Assembly (NCBI GenBank): GCA_033791445.1
Contig: JASJGS010000023.1
Span: 18,153-82,152, forward strand
DNA: 64,000 nucleotides
DNA from: JANTGF01 sp033791445
GTDB taxonomy: Bacteria; Bacteroidota; Bacteroidia; Bacteroidales; VadinHA17
Direction: 5' to 3'
The position numbers were made by a program, and so were the translations under genes. The notes below the pieces were generated by a model, which saw only the letters and a list, made by a program, of their open reading frames with translations, had not been told where the DNA came from and ran no database searches. The stretch's first letter is position 1. Each line of letters begins with the position of its first letter. Below, piece by piece: positions 27,179 through 36,179 of this stretch.

Positions 27179-27186
27179 TATATTTG
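27179..27186 (+). promoter_or_regulatory. -7 element upstream of the PASTA gene
   Basis: TATATTTG fits TAnnTTTG, about 40 bases before the ATG. No clear -33 element. Confidence 0.4.
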
Positions 27187-27226
27187 CCCAACCGTTATTC
27201 AGGTAATCTCTGCCTAATATAATAGA

Positions 27227-28042
27227 ATGAAATTTTTAAAATTCTTTACTAGTAATATCTTTCTCAAGAATCTTGGGATATCCTTTTTGATTGGTTTTGC
27301 ATTACTTTTTTCCATCTTATTATGGCTTAAGGTTTTTACACATCATGGTAAGTCCAACCCGGTACCTGATTTTTACGGATTAACGCCACAGGAAGCTCAT
27401 GATCTTGGAGAGGATAAGAACTTGCGTGTTGAAATTACAGATTCTGTATACAATACTAATGCCGAACGTGGAACCATAGTTGAACAATATCCTGAATCAG
27501 GCAAAAGAGTAAAAAAGAATCGTAGAATATTCCTAATCATTAATGCTACTAATCTCGAATCTGTGGTAATGCCTGGGGTTGTTGGCTTAACACACCGACA
27601 GGCAAAAGCAGTACTTGAAACATATGGATTGGAAGTAGGTAAGTTAAGTTATATACCTGACCTGGCTATTAATAATGTATTAATGCAAAAGTTTAATGGA
27701 TCCGATATTCAGGAAGGCGATACCATCCCAAAGGGATCCAGTATTGACCTGGTATTGGGTACTGGTTTAAGTAATAGAAAGACTATAGTTCCTGATCTAA
27801 TTGGTTCAACATATGAACAGGCTCGAAATAGGATATTAAATGCTTCACTAAATATGGGGGCAGCCCTTTACGATGAAACAGTTTTGAATGAGGAAGACTC
27901 CCTGCTTGCTTTTATTTGGAAGCAAAATCCGGAGTTTGATGAAGAAAATCTTACACAACTTGGATCACCGGTATATTTGTGGCTGTCTATTGATTCAACC
28001 AGACTACCTCAACCAGATACACTTATTTTAAACCCTGAATAA
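27227..28042 (+). CDS. Membrane-anchored protein with three PASTA domains, no kinase
   Basis: 271 residues: a short cytoplasmic N-terminus, one membrane helix at about 15-37, then three PASTA-type repeats in the periplasm at about 45-107, 112-178 and 186-255. Each begins with the VPDFYGLTPQEA-type motif (VMPGVVGLTHRQA, IVPDLIGSTYEQA) and has the TIVEQYPESGKRV-type turn. PASTA domains bind muropeptides or beta-lactam-like ligands when attached to Ser/Thr kinases or penicillin-binding proteins; here no catalytic domain is attached. The T9SS cargo gene starts 4 bases after its stop, so the two are one operon. Confidence 0.88.
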   Translation: MKFLKFFTSNIFLKNLGISFLIGFALLFSILLWLKVFTHHGKSNPVPDFYGLTPQEAHDLGEDKNLRVEITDSVYNTNAERGTIVEQYPESGKRVKKNRRIFLIINATNLESVVMPGVVGLTHRQAKAVLETYGLEVGKLSYIPDLAINNVLMQKFNGSDIQEGDTIPKGSSIDLVLGTGLSNRKTIVPDLIGSTYEQARNRILNASLNMGAALYDETVLNEEDSLLAFIWKQNPEFDEENLTQLGSPVYLWLSIDSTRLPQPDTLILNPE

Positions 28043-28046
28043 CAGG

Positions 28047-29933
28047 ATGAGGATTTTTAAACAGTTAACTATTCTATTTTTTCTTGTAAGTTTCCCGCTT
28101 CTTTTAAGCGGTCAGGAAAGAATTGTTGAACTGGAATTGAACCCTGAAATCCGGAAGAAGATAAAAGATGGAATTCCCATGCTTAAAAGCTATCTAAGTC
28201 CGGATACCCTGGAACTTCCATTTTTTGAAGATTTTTCGAAGTATACCATATACCCTTCTGCTGATAGATGGGAAGATCAGAATGCATTTGTTAATATGGG
28301 GTTTGGAGAAAATCCTCCTTCCCTTGGAGTAGCAACTTTTGATGTGTTGGATAGCGCTGGTATGATGTATGATCGGGCAACAACATTTTCATTTATTGGT
28401 GACTACCTTACCTCAAAACCAATCGATCTTGAGGGTGCAGGTAATGACGTTTACCTGAGTTTTTACTTTCAGAAAATGGGGAAAGGAGATTATCCAAATG
28501 ACGAGGATTCTTTGAATCTGGAATTCTTTTCACCTTTAGATAATACATGGAATAGAATATGGAGTTTAGAGGGAATGGCAGACTCTACCTATAAACAACT
28601 TTATACTGAAAAATCACCTCCATTTAAGCAGGTAATAATTCCTGTCTCTGAGGTAAAATATTTGAAAAGAGGGTTTAAATTTAGATTTTATAATTTGGCC
28701 AGTATTACTGACAATGATGATTCACCGGGCAGACGGTCAAATTGTGATCAATGGAACATAGATTATATTCAGCTAGACAAAAATAGGTTCTTAAGCGATA
28801 CAGTTCCTCACGATGTTGCTGTTTCTGCACCTTTACAGTCTCTTCTTAAGAATTATGAGGCCATGCCCTGGAAACATTTTAGAGAAGTTTTTCTTTCACA
28901 AATGGGCAGTTCCATTCCACTAAGTTATATAAACCAGGATTCTATAGTAAGGAATGTTACTCGGAATTTTAAGATTGATGATGTGTATTTCAATACCACT
29001 GTTCATTCTTATACTGGTGGGGCCTTGAATATTGATCCGTGGGATACCATTCATTATAAATCTGCCTTATTATATACTTATAATAGTCCCGCAGATAAAA
29101 CAGCCTTATTTAAAGTTCAAGCATATCTAGTTACGGATGATTTTGACAAAAAAGAAAATGATACGGCTTATTTTGATCAATACTTCGGGAGTTATTTTGC
29201 TTATGATGATGGAACCTCCGAAGCTGGGTATGGATTAGATGGTCAGGGGACAGAAAATGCCAGTGTTGCCTTCCAGTTTGTTTCCTATATCCCCGATAGC
29301 CTGAAAGCTGTTCAAATATATTTTAACGAGGTATTTAATGATGCTAATGATGGCTACTTTAACCTGATGGTGTGGGATAATAATGATGGTAAGCCTGGTA
29401 ATGTATTATATGAGGAGGAGTATGTGAAACCTGAATTTTCCGATAGCCTGAATATATTTTACTCATATAAACTACCGACTGCAATCCCGATTAATGGGGT
29501 TTTTTATGTGGGTTGGCAGCAGGTAAGTGATTTATTTCTAAATGTAGGCTTTGATAGGAACCGGATAAAGAATGATCGACTGTTTTATAAATTAAGCTCA
29601 ACATGGAGCACATCTAAGATACCAGGTGCATTAATGGTGCGTCCAGTGCTAGAAAGTGGTTTAATTACTGGAAAGAAACCTGGTTCTGAACTTTTTGAAT
29701 TCTCTATTTATCCTAATCCAGTACAAAATAGTCTAAGGCTCAACTATGATTCTCCAATCCGAGGTGATGACTTTAGTCTTATTTTATACAGCATACAGGG
29801 ACGTATAGTTAAGTCTTTTAACACCCCTGTTAATGAAATAGATGTCTCAACGCTCACACCTGGTGTTTACATTATTGAGGTGAAAAATTCTGAGAAGTCT
29901 GAAAGGAAAAAAGTCCTGAAAATTTCTCGATAA
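28047..29933 (+). CDS. Secreted T9SS type A sorting-domain protein of unknown function
   Basis: 628 residues with a signal peptide (cleaved near LLSGQ, residue 22) and a C-terminal T9SS type A sorting domain at about 550-628 (FSIYPNPVQNSLRLNY, STLTPGVYIIEVKN). That domain directs export across the outer membrane and surface attachment. The middle has no recognised catalytic motif; it contains beta-rich segments such as VYLSFYFQKMGKGDYPNDEDS and AVQIYFNEVFNDANDGYFNLMVW, which resemble carbohydrate-binding-like or MAM-like jellyrolls. It begins 4 bases after the PASTA gene, which suggests a shared role at the cell envelope. The next gene follows after 80 bases. Confidence 0.85.
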   Translation: MRIFKQLTILFFLVSFPLLLSGQERIVELELNPEIRKKIKDGIPMLKSYLSPDTLELPFFEDFSKYTIYPSADRWEDQNAFVNMGFGENPPSLGVATFDVLDSAGMMYDRATTFSFIGDYLTSKPIDLEGAGNDVYLSFYFQKMGKGDYPNDEDSLNLEFFSPLDNTWNRIWSLEGMADSTYKQLYTEKSPPFKQVIIPVSEVKYLKRGFKFRFYNLASITDNDDSPGRRSNCDQWNIDYIQLDKNRFLSDTVPHDVAVSAPLQSLLKNYEAMPWKHFREVFLSQMGSSIPLSYINQDSIVRNVTRNFKIDDVYFNTTVHSYTGGALNIDPWDTIHYKSALLYTYNSPADKTALFKVQAYLVTDDFDKKENDTAYFDQYFGSYFAYDDGTSEAGYGLDGQGTENASVAFQFVSYIPDSLKAVQIYFNEVFNDANDGYFNLMVWDNNDGKPGNVLYEEEYVKPEFSDSLNIFYSYKLPTAIPINGVFYVGWQQVSDLFLNVGFDRNRIKNDRLFYKLSSTWSTSKIPGALMVRPVLESGLITGKKPGSELFEFSIYPNPVQNSLRLNYDSPIRGDDFSLILYSIQGRIVKSFNTPVNEIDVSTLTPGVYIIEVKNSEKSERKKVLKISR

Positions 29934-30013
29934 GGGATGAAATCAGAATCAAAGCATTTTTGATTTTAGTAAAAGTATTACTATAATATAATTATCTCAT
30001 TAATAGTGGAAAC

Positions 30014-31039
30014 ATGAAAGAGGAATTCGCTGATCAGCAGGAACTATTTGAGCACTATAGGATTGAAGCTGATAAGGGGCAGAGTTCTATTCGATTGGAT
30101 AAATTCCTCGTGAATAAATTGGAGAATGTCTCCAGGTCCAGGATCCAAAATGCTGCCAATGCTGGTAATATTTTAGCGAATGATAAGGTAGTTAAACCAA
30201 ATTATAAAGTTAAGCCTGGCGATTTAATAACCATTGTTCTTGCATTTCCACCTCGTGATCTCGAAATATTACCTGAAAACATACCCTTAAATATTGTCTA
30301 TGAGGACGATGATATTCTTCTTGTCAATAAGAATCCTGGGATGACTGTGCACCCGGGCATTGGGAATTACACAGGGACACTTATTAATGCACTTATGTGG
30401 CATTTAAAAGATTTGCCCTTATTTGCATCGGGGGAATTTAGGCCAGGCCTGGTTCACAGGATTGACAAAAACACTTCTGGTTTACTTGTAATCGCTAAAA
30501 ATGAACTGGCACTAAATCGGTTGGCCAAGCAATTCTTTGACCATACAGTGGAGAGGACTTACCAGGCTATTGTTTGGGGTTTGCCCAAAGAAAAGGAAAG
30601 CACTATAATTGGAAATATTGGACGGAATCCAAAAGATAGAACAAAAATGTTTGTATTTACGGATGGCTCACAGGGCAAACACGCAATTACGCACTACAAG
30701 GTTTTGGAAGACTTGGGCTATATTTCTGTTGTTGAGTGTAGACTTGAGACCGGTAGGACACATCAAATAAGGGTTCATTTTAAAAGTATCGGGCATCCAC
30801 TTTTTAATGATGCAGAGTATGGAGGTGATCAAATATTAAGAGGAACCACCTTTTCGAAGTATAAACAATTTGTTCACAATAACTTTCAATTACTACCACG
30901 GCAAGCCTTGCATGCAAAATCATTAGGTTTTACGCACCCTGTAAGTGGTGAACATATGTTTTTTGAGTCTGAAATACCTGATGACATGCAGGCTGTCATC
31001 CAAAAATGGAAGGTTTATACTGGAAGCAGGAAGTATTAG
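30014..31039 (+). CDS. RluA/RluD-family RNA pseudouridine synthase
   Basis: Converts uridines to pseudouridine in 23S rRNA, probably the RluD helix-69 sites. An N-terminal S4 RNA-binding domain covers about 25-85 (IRLDKFLVNKLENVSRSRIQNAANAG). The catalytic domain carries motif II with the nucleophile aspartate D151 in HRIDKNTSGLLV, plus VNKNPGMTVHPG and GRTHQIRVH. 341 residues is normal for RluD. Cytoplasmic. It ends 53 bases before an intrinsic terminator. Confidence 0.95.
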   Translation: MKEEFADQQELFEHYRIEADKGQSSIRLDKFLVNKLENVSRSRIQNAANAGNILANDKVVKPNYKVKPGDLITIVLAFPPRDLEILPENIPLNIVYEDDDILLVNKNPGMTVHPGIGNYTGTLINALMWHLKDLPLFASGEFRPGLVHRIDKNTSGLLVIAKNELALNRLAKQFFDHTVERTYQAIVWGLPKEKESTIIGNIGRNPKDRTKMFVFTDGSQGKHAITHYKVLEDLGYISVVECRLETGRTHQIRVHFKSIGHPLFNDAEYGGDQILRGTTFSKYKQFVHNNFQLLPRQALHAKSLGFTHPVSGEHMFFESEIPDDMQAVIQKWKVYTGSRKY

Positions 31040-31092
31040 TCTAAAAAACGCTTGATTATCGAAGCAAAAAATATAGTAATTTAGAATAATTC

Positions 31093-31114
31093 AAGACTTT
31101 TCAGTCTTTTTTTT
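31093..31114 (+). terminator. Intrinsic terminator after the pseudouridine synthase
   Basis: AAGACT/AGTCTT stem of six base pairs with a TTTC loop, followed by a T-tract. Confidence 0.75.
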
Positions 31115-31129
31115 GAAAAAATGAATCCG

Positions 31130-31137
31130 TATGTTTG
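31130..31137 (+). promoter_or_regulatory. -7 element upstream of the first TlpA-like lipoprotein
   Basis: TATGTTTG fits TAnnTTTG, about 34 bases before the ATG. A TTTG at 31112-31115 lies at a short 14-base spacing. Confidence 0.45.
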
Positions 31138-31170
31138 CAGCAATTATCTGAAATTTAAATTTTTATACCT

Positions 31171-32262
31171 ATGAAAAAATTATTTGTTATTGGATTTGCA
31201 ATAAGTTTACTGGTTTCTTGTCAGCAAGAACCAAAATATGTGATCACCGGGAGCCTGGATGGACTTGAGGAGGGAAAAATATACCTACAGCAAAGGAAAT
31301 CAGGTGAATATGTAAAAGTTGATTCAGCTGAAGTAGTTGCTGGAGCTTTCGCAATTGATGGATACACCGATAATCCTGAAATGGTTTATCTTATGGTTGA
31401 TGGAAAAAGAGGAGCAACCAGATTCTTCCTTGAAAATTCTGAAATTTCTGTAAGCGGACATGTCGATTCAATGTACCAGGCTGAAATTGTTGGGTCAACT
31501 GTACATGATGAATATGTAAGTTTTAATGAATCTATGGAACCATTTAATGATGAATTCAAGGCGCTTTATGATCTTAGAAGGGCTGCAAATGAAGAAGGTG
31601 ATGAAGAAATGGTAGAGTATTATTCTGCATTGTCAGATTCTCTATACGAGGTTTATACTGACTTCCAGTTAGGCTATGTTGAAGGTAATCCTGCATCCTA
31701 TATATCTCCAACTATCCTTAGAGGAGTTGCTTATAATATGGATGGGGATGAATTGGAGGAATATGTGCTCGCTTTTGATTCTTCATTGGATGGATCACCA
31801 GAAGTAATAGAGCTTAAAGAAAAAGTAGTTGTACTGAAAAGAGTCGCTAATGGACAACCAGCTCCAGACTTTACACAGAATGATCCTGATGGAAATCCGG
31901 TTACTCTTTCTTCCTTGTATGGAAACGTATTATTGGTTGATTTCTGGGCAGCCTGGTGTGGGCCTTGCAGGGCTGAGAATCCTAATGTAGTTGCTGCCTA
32001 TGAGAAGTATCATGATAAAGGTTTTGATATTCTGGGAGTTTCCCTTGACAGGAGCAAAGATGATTGGTTAGAAGCTGTTGAGAAAGATAACCTAACCTGG
32101 ACACAAGTGTCAGACTTGAAGTATTGGAAAAATGATGCTGCTGCTCTTTATGGTGTCAGTGCTATTCCAAGTAATTTCTTGCTGGATAAGGATGGTACTA
32201 TTCTGGCAAAAAATGTTAGAGGAGAGGAACTGCAAGAAAAATTAGCAGAAATCTTTGACTAA
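31171..32262 (+). CDS. TlpA-like thiol-disulfide oxidoreductase lipoprotein with DUF4369-like N-terminus
   Basis: 363 residues. The signal peptide ends in a lipobox with lipid cysteine C17 (SLLVSC). Residues about 22-110 are a beta-rich DUF4369-type domain (YVITGSLDGLEEGKIYLQQ), a helical linker follows, and residues 226-363 are an AhpC/TSA-type thioredoxin fold with the redox motif WCGPC (C263, C266) and cis-proline P333 (SAIPSNFLLD). Such proteins reduce or isomerise disulfides in periplasmic proteins or in cytochrome c maturation. It has its own promoter and terminator, and a divergent tandem paralogue follows. Confidence 0.93.
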   Translation: MKKLFVIGFAISLLVSCQQEPKYVITGSLDGLEEGKIYLQQRKSGEYVKVDSAEVVAGAFAIDGYTDNPEMVYLMVDGKRGATRFFLENSEISVSGHVDSMYQAEIVGSTVHDEYVSFNESMEPFNDEFKALYDLRRAANEEGDEEMVEYYSALSDSLYEVYTDFQLGYVEGNPASYISPTILRGVAYNMDGDELEEYVLAFDSSLDGSPEVIELKEKVVVLKRVANGQPAPDFTQNDPDGNPVTLSSLYGNVLLVDFWAAWCGPCRAENPNVVAAYEKYHDKGFDILGVSLDRSKDDWLEAVEKDNLTWTQVSDLKYWKNDAAALYGVSAIPSNFLLDKDGTILAKNVRGEELQEKLAEIFD

Positions 32263-32284
32263 AAAGATATTTTCAATGAAAATG

Positions 32285-32317
32285 GCCTGCACTTATTGAA
32301 GTAGCAGGCTTTTTTTT
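32285..32317 (+). terminator. Intrinsic terminator between the two TlpA-like genes
   Basis: GCCTGC (32285-32290) pairs with GCAGGC (32304-32309), 13-base loop, followed by eight T. It lies 12 bases before the start of the second TlpA-like gene, so that gene depends on readthrough or a promoter inside this region. Confidence 0.85.
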
Positions 32318-32328
32318 ATTTTTGAATT

Positions 32329-33468
32329 ATGGTCAGATTCTTATATCCTATTATTAAACTTTTTCTTATTCCTGGGTTTCTCCTTACTTTCTTTTTTGCA
32401 TGCAATAAAGATAAGGGTGCTGATCATTTTATAATTTCCGGGAAATTTGAGGACTATGGTGGTACTGAAGTTTCCTTAATGAGGCAAACAGGCCTTGACT
32501 GGGAGGTGGTTGATAAGACTACCCTGGATAAAAATGGGAAATTTTCATTTGAAGGCCAATTAAGCTTGCCCGAATTTGTTTATCTGGTTACTGGGGAGGA
32601 AAAAGGTTTTGTTCGTTTTTTCCTGGAAAATAGTGATATTAGTATAAGTGTTCCAAAGGGTAGCCACCTAAACGATGCTCAAATTACAGGTTCATATACT
32701 CACGATAAGTTTGCTGGATATAATCAAATAGACAAATCAGAGTTTTCTGATTCTCTTTATGCTATTTACAGGGAGTGGAATGAGGCCAACGCAGGTGGAG
32801 ATAATCAATCTGCTTTAGATTTGGATTCTCTCAGGGAAGAGGTTAACAACAAAAGACTCGGTTACCAGGTCCAGTTTATTAGGGAGAATTTCGATAATAT
32901 TTTAGGACCATTCGTTCTAAATATTGTCTTTCAAACCATGGATACCGCTCAACTGGAACCATTAATTGAGTTGTTTGATCCATCAATTGAAGAATCTATT
33001 TACACAATGCAGGTTAAGCAAAAGCTAGCTGCATTAAGAGCAACTCAGTTAGGGAAGCCTTTTATTAATATTAGTCTTCCTGATTCTACCGGTAGAATAA
33101 TTCAGCTTTCAGATCTGGTAAGTAGAGGAAACTTCCTGGTAGTTGACTTTTGGGCAGTATGGAGTGGAGGTAGTCTGCTCGAAATTGAAAAGAAAAAGGA
33201 ACTATACATGAACTATTATGACAGGGGACTACAGTTGGTTAGTATCTCCTTTGACAATGACATTTTAAAATGGAAAAAATATATTGAAGAATCACAGATG
33301 CCGTGGCTTCAAATTATTGATAGTAAGGGCCCACGTGGGAAAGTTGCTTTTGATTATCTTATTACTGGATTGCCTTTTAAATTTATTTTGGATCCGGAGG
33401 GGAATATTTTGGCCAAAGTTCAATCAGTGGATGAACTGGAGGAGGAATTGGTAGTGATTTTTGAATAA
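32329..33468 (+). CDS. TlpA-like lipoprotein paralogue lacking redox cysteines
   Basis: 379 residues with the same layout as the gene upstream: lipoprotein signal with lipid cysteine C25 (TFFFAC), DUF4369-type domain (FIISGKFEDYGGTEVSLM), helical linker, and thioredoxin fold from about 243. Where the upstream paralogue has WCGPC this protein has WSGGS (S279 to S282), so both catalytic cysteines and the proline are lost. The rest of the fold is kept: VVDFWAVW, LVSISFD, and the cis-proline at P349 in TGLPFKFILD. There is no frameshift or stop, so it is not a decayed gene. It cannot be a dithiol oxidoreductase and may bind rather than catalyse. Confidence 0.9.
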   Translation: MVRFLYPIIKLFLIPGFLLTFFFACNKDKGADHFIISGKFEDYGGTEVSLMRQTGLDWEVVDKTTLDKNGKFSFEGQLSLPEFVYLVTGEEKGFVRFFLENSDISISVPKGSHLNDAQITGSYTHDKFAGYNQIDKSEFSDSLYAIYREWNEANAGGDNQSALDLDSLREEVNNKRLGYQVQFIRENFDNILGPFVLNIVFQTMDTAQLEPLIELFDPSIEESIYTMQVKQKLAALRATQLGKPFINISLPDSTGRIIQLSDLVSRGNFLVVDFWAVWSGGSLLEIEKKKELYMNYYDRGLQLVSISFDNDILKWKKYIEESQMPWLQIIDSKGPRGKVAFDYLITGLPFKFILDPEGNILAKVQSVDELEEELVVIFE

Positions 33469-33569
33469 TCTACATAGCAAGCCCTGGGAATAAATCTGTT
33501 TTGATTAGACACATCTCCATATCCTTAAAATTGACTATATATTTATCTGGAATTATTCTAAGTTATTTT

Positions 33570-33577
33570 TAACTTTG
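33570..33577 (+). promoter_or_regulatory. -7 element upstream of lpd
   Basis: TAACTTTG fits TAnnTTTG, about 28 bases before the ATG. No clear -33 element. Confidence 0.45.
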
Positions 33578-33604
33578 GCATAAACTTAATCATAATAATA
33601 TATC

Positions 33605-34996
33605 ATGAATTACGATCTTATAATTATAGGAAGCGGTCCTGGTGGATACGTAGCAGCTATTCGCGCCTCACAATTGGGAATGAAAGTTGGAATCGTTGAA
33701 CGGGAATCTCTTGGAGGAATATGTTTAAACTGGGGGTGCATACCAACAAAAGCTCTATTGAAGAGTGCCCAGGTATTTGAATACCTGAAACATGCCGGGG
33801 ACTATGGTATTTCTGTTGAAGGGGAAGCCAAACCCGATATGAATAAAGTAGTAGAGAGAAGCCGAAACGTGGCTGAAGGCATGAGTAAAGGAGTTCAATT
33901 CCTATTAAAAAAGAATAAAGTAGAAGTAATAAACGGAACCGGGAAACTTATCTCAGGTAATGAGGTAGAAGTAGCCAGAGAGGATGGAAAAATTGAAAAA
34001 TATTCTGCATCCCATATTATTCTGGCAACCGGAGCCAGGTCAAAGGAGTTGCCAAATCTTAAGAAAGATGGAGAAAAGATTATTGGTTACCGCAAAGCGA
34101 TGACTTTGGATAAGCTGCCTGAATCAATGGTAGTTGTTGGCTCTGGGGCTATTGGTAGTGAGTTTGCCTGGTTTTACAATACAATGGGTACCAAAGTCAC
34201 CCTTGTTGAGTTCCTTCCAAACATTGTGCCACTTGAAGATGAAGAGGTCTCCAAACAACTGGAGAGATCTTTTAAGAAAGCCAAAATGAAGGTGATGGTG
34301 AATTCTTCTGTGGAGGAAGTAGACACAAGTGGTGAGAAATGTAAAGTGAAAATCAATACCAAAAAAGGAGTTGAAGAAGTTGAGGCAGATATTGTTTTGT
34401 CAGCAGTTGGAATTACTCCAAACTTGGAAGGAATTGGGATAGAAGAATTGGGGATTGAATTGGAAAATGGTAAGGTTAAAGTTGATGATTATTATCGTAC
34501 AAATGTTCCCGGAGTATATGCAATAGGAGATATAGTACACGGACAGGCCCTTGCTCATGTGGCTTCAGCAGAAGGTATAATTTGTGTTGAAAAAATAGTA
34601 GGGGAGAATCCACAAGCTATCGATTACGAGAATATTCCTGCATGTACCTATTGTTCTCCTGAAGTGGCTTCGGTTGGATTAACAGAGAAGAAAGCAGTTG
34701 AAAAGGGTTTTGAAGTAAAAGTGGGTAAATTCCCATTTTCTGCATCTGGTAAGGCAAGTGCATCAGGACACAAAGACGGATTTGTGAAATTAGTTTTTGA
34801 TGCCAAATACGGTGAACTCCTTGGGGCCCATATGATAGGTGCAAATGTGACTGAAATGATAGCAGAAATTGTAGTGGCTCGCAAGCTGGAAACAACAGGC
34901 TATGAAATGATCAAGTCTGTTCATCCACATCCAACCATGTCAGAGGCTGTAATGGAGGCTGCTGCTGCCGCCTACGATGAGGTAATTCATTTATAG
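33605..34996 (+). CDS. lpdA: Dihydrolipoyl dehydrogenase
   Basis: FAD- and NAD-dependent E3 subunit of 2-oxoacid dehydrogenase complexes or the glycine cleavage system. The N-terminal FAD site is IIGSGPGGYVAAI, the redox disulfide CLNWGC (residues about 41-46) sits in GGICLNWGCIPTKALL, the NAD site is VVGSGAIGSEFAW, and the FAD C-site is GVYAIGD. The C-terminal interface holds the catalytic HPHPTMSEAV histidine and glutamate. 463 residues is normal; no lipoyl domain is fused. Its E1/E2 partners are not nearby. The aminotransferase follows after 22 bases, so they may be cotranscribed. Confidence 0.95.
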   Translation: MNYDLIIIGSGPGGYVAAIRASQLGMKVGIVERESLGGICLNWGCIPTKALLKSAQVFEYLKHAGDYGISVEGEAKPDMNKVVERSRNVAEGMSKGVQFLLKKNKVEVINGTGKLISGNEVEVAREDGKIEKYSASHIILATGARSKELPNLKKDGEKIIGYRKAMTLDKLPESMVVVGSGAIGSEFAWFYNTMGTKVTLVEFLPNIVPLEDEEVSKQLERSFKKAKMKVMVNSSVEEVDTSGEKCKVKINTKKGVEEVEADIVLSAVGITPNLEGIGIEELGIELENGKVKVDDYYRTNVPGVYAIGDIVHGQALAHVASAEGIICVEKIVGENPQAIDYENIPACTYCSPEVASVGLTEKKAVEKGFEVKVGKFPFSASGKASASGHKDGFVKLVFDAKYGELLGAHMIGANVTEMIAEIVVARKLETTGYEMIKSVHPHPTMSEAVMEAAAAAYDEVIHL

Positions 34997-35018
34997 TAAC
35001 CATTTACACCCTATTATT

Positions 35019-36122
35019 ATGAAAGTCAATCAAAGTGGTGCACGCTTTTCTGCCATTGTTGGCATTGGAGATAAGATCAGGAAATTAAGTGAACAAACGG
35101 GGAAGGAATATTTATTCCTGAATAGGGGAGTCAATGCTGTTTGCCATATAGACCTAAATGAGGTAATTAAGCAAATTGATTTCAATTCAAATACAATTCA
35201 GGTATACCCTCCTAATTCGGGTTTCCCCAAATTGAAAAATTCTATCAATGACGCCTATTTTTTGGGTCAGACTGAAAATGAAAATCTAACTATTTCAGCC
35301 GGAGGAATGGGTGGCCTTGATCTGGTTTTTCAAACCTTAAATGTGGAGAAGATTATGCTGCCTGAATACTACTGGGGAGCTTATGCACATATATCAACGA
35401 TCCGACACGTACCTAATGAAACTTATTCTGATCTTCTGGCTATCAGGAGCATTGCTGGTTCGTTGAAGAACACAGCAGTTATTATATGTGATCCGAATAA
35501 CCCGATAGGAAATAAATATGACGATAAGGAAGTTCTGGAAACGGTTAGAGTACTCAATGATAAAGGCATAGTAGTGATATTTGACAGCCCATATAGAAGA
35601 GTATTCTATGATAGAGATGATACTATGTTTTTGGAGCTCTCAAAATTGGATAATGTTGTAATCGTAGAGAGCTTTAGTAAATCAGTTGGATTAAGTGGAC
35701 AACGTCTTGCGTTCATTCACTCAAAAAGTCAGGATTTTAACAGGGAGCTTGATATTCGGATTTTATATGCGAACAATGGAATAAACGGGTTTGCGCAGGA
35801 ACTGGTTTTTGAATTACTTTCTTCACCAGCTGGACAAAAAGCGGTAAATTCTTTCAGACAAAAAACAGTTCATGATATTGGATTGAATATTCAATACCTC
35901 AGGGAAAGGGGATTGTTGGCTGAATCATTCTATACCAATTCTGACCCAATGGGAATATTTGTAATTGTAAATAAGTCTGAAGAGACTCTCCTCGACAATC
36001 TGATTGGGAGTGTATCACTTAGTTTCTTTACCCGGGATAAGAAAGAGGATGCTTCAGCTTATTCTAGGGTTTGCGTGTCAGTTCCGCATGAAAAATTTGT
36101 TGAGTTCTTTAGTAAAGTTTAA
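35019..36122 (+). CDS. PLP-dependent class I/II aminotransferase
   Basis: Fold-type I aminotransferase of 367 residues. The PLP lysine is K221 in SFSKSVGLSGQRLAF; the cofactor-contact residues are in ICDPNNPIGNKYDD (Asn) and IFDSPYRRVFYD (Asp189, Tyr). The N-terminal SGARFSAIVGIGDKIRKL is aligned like aspartate/aromatic aminotransferases. The amino donor and acceptor cannot be read from sequence. Cytoplasmic. It follows lpdA by 22 bases and faces the minus-strand lipoprotein cluster. Confidence 0.88.
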   Translation: MKVNQSGARFSAIVGIGDKIRKLSEQTGKEYLFLNRGVNAVCHIDLNEVIKQIDFNSNTIQVYPPNSGFPKLKNSINDAYFLGQTENENLTISAGGMGGLDLVFQTLNVEKIMLPEYYWGAYAHISTIRHVPNETYSDLLAIRSIAGSLKNTAVIICDPNNPIGNKYDDKEVLETVRVLNDKGIVVIFDSPYRRVFYDRDDTMFLELSKLDNVVIVESFSKSVGLSGQRLAFIHSKSQDFNRELDIRILYANNGINGFAQELVFELLSSPAGQKAVNSFRQKTVHDIGLNIQYLRERGLLAESFYTNSDPMGIFVIVNKSEETLLDNLIGSVSLSFFTRDKKEDASAYSRVCVSVPHEKFVEFFSKV

Positions 36123-36147
36123 TTCCGGAAAGTTATAAGAGTATTTA

Positions 36148-36179
36148 AAAGCAAATTTTTGGGATAAGATTGGCTTTTT
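36148..36179 (+). terminator. Possible terminator between the aminotransferase and the lipoprotein cluster
   Basis: AAAAGC and GCTTTT can form a six-base-pair stem around a 20-base loop followed by T. It is weak, but it lies between convergent genes. Confidence 0.4.
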
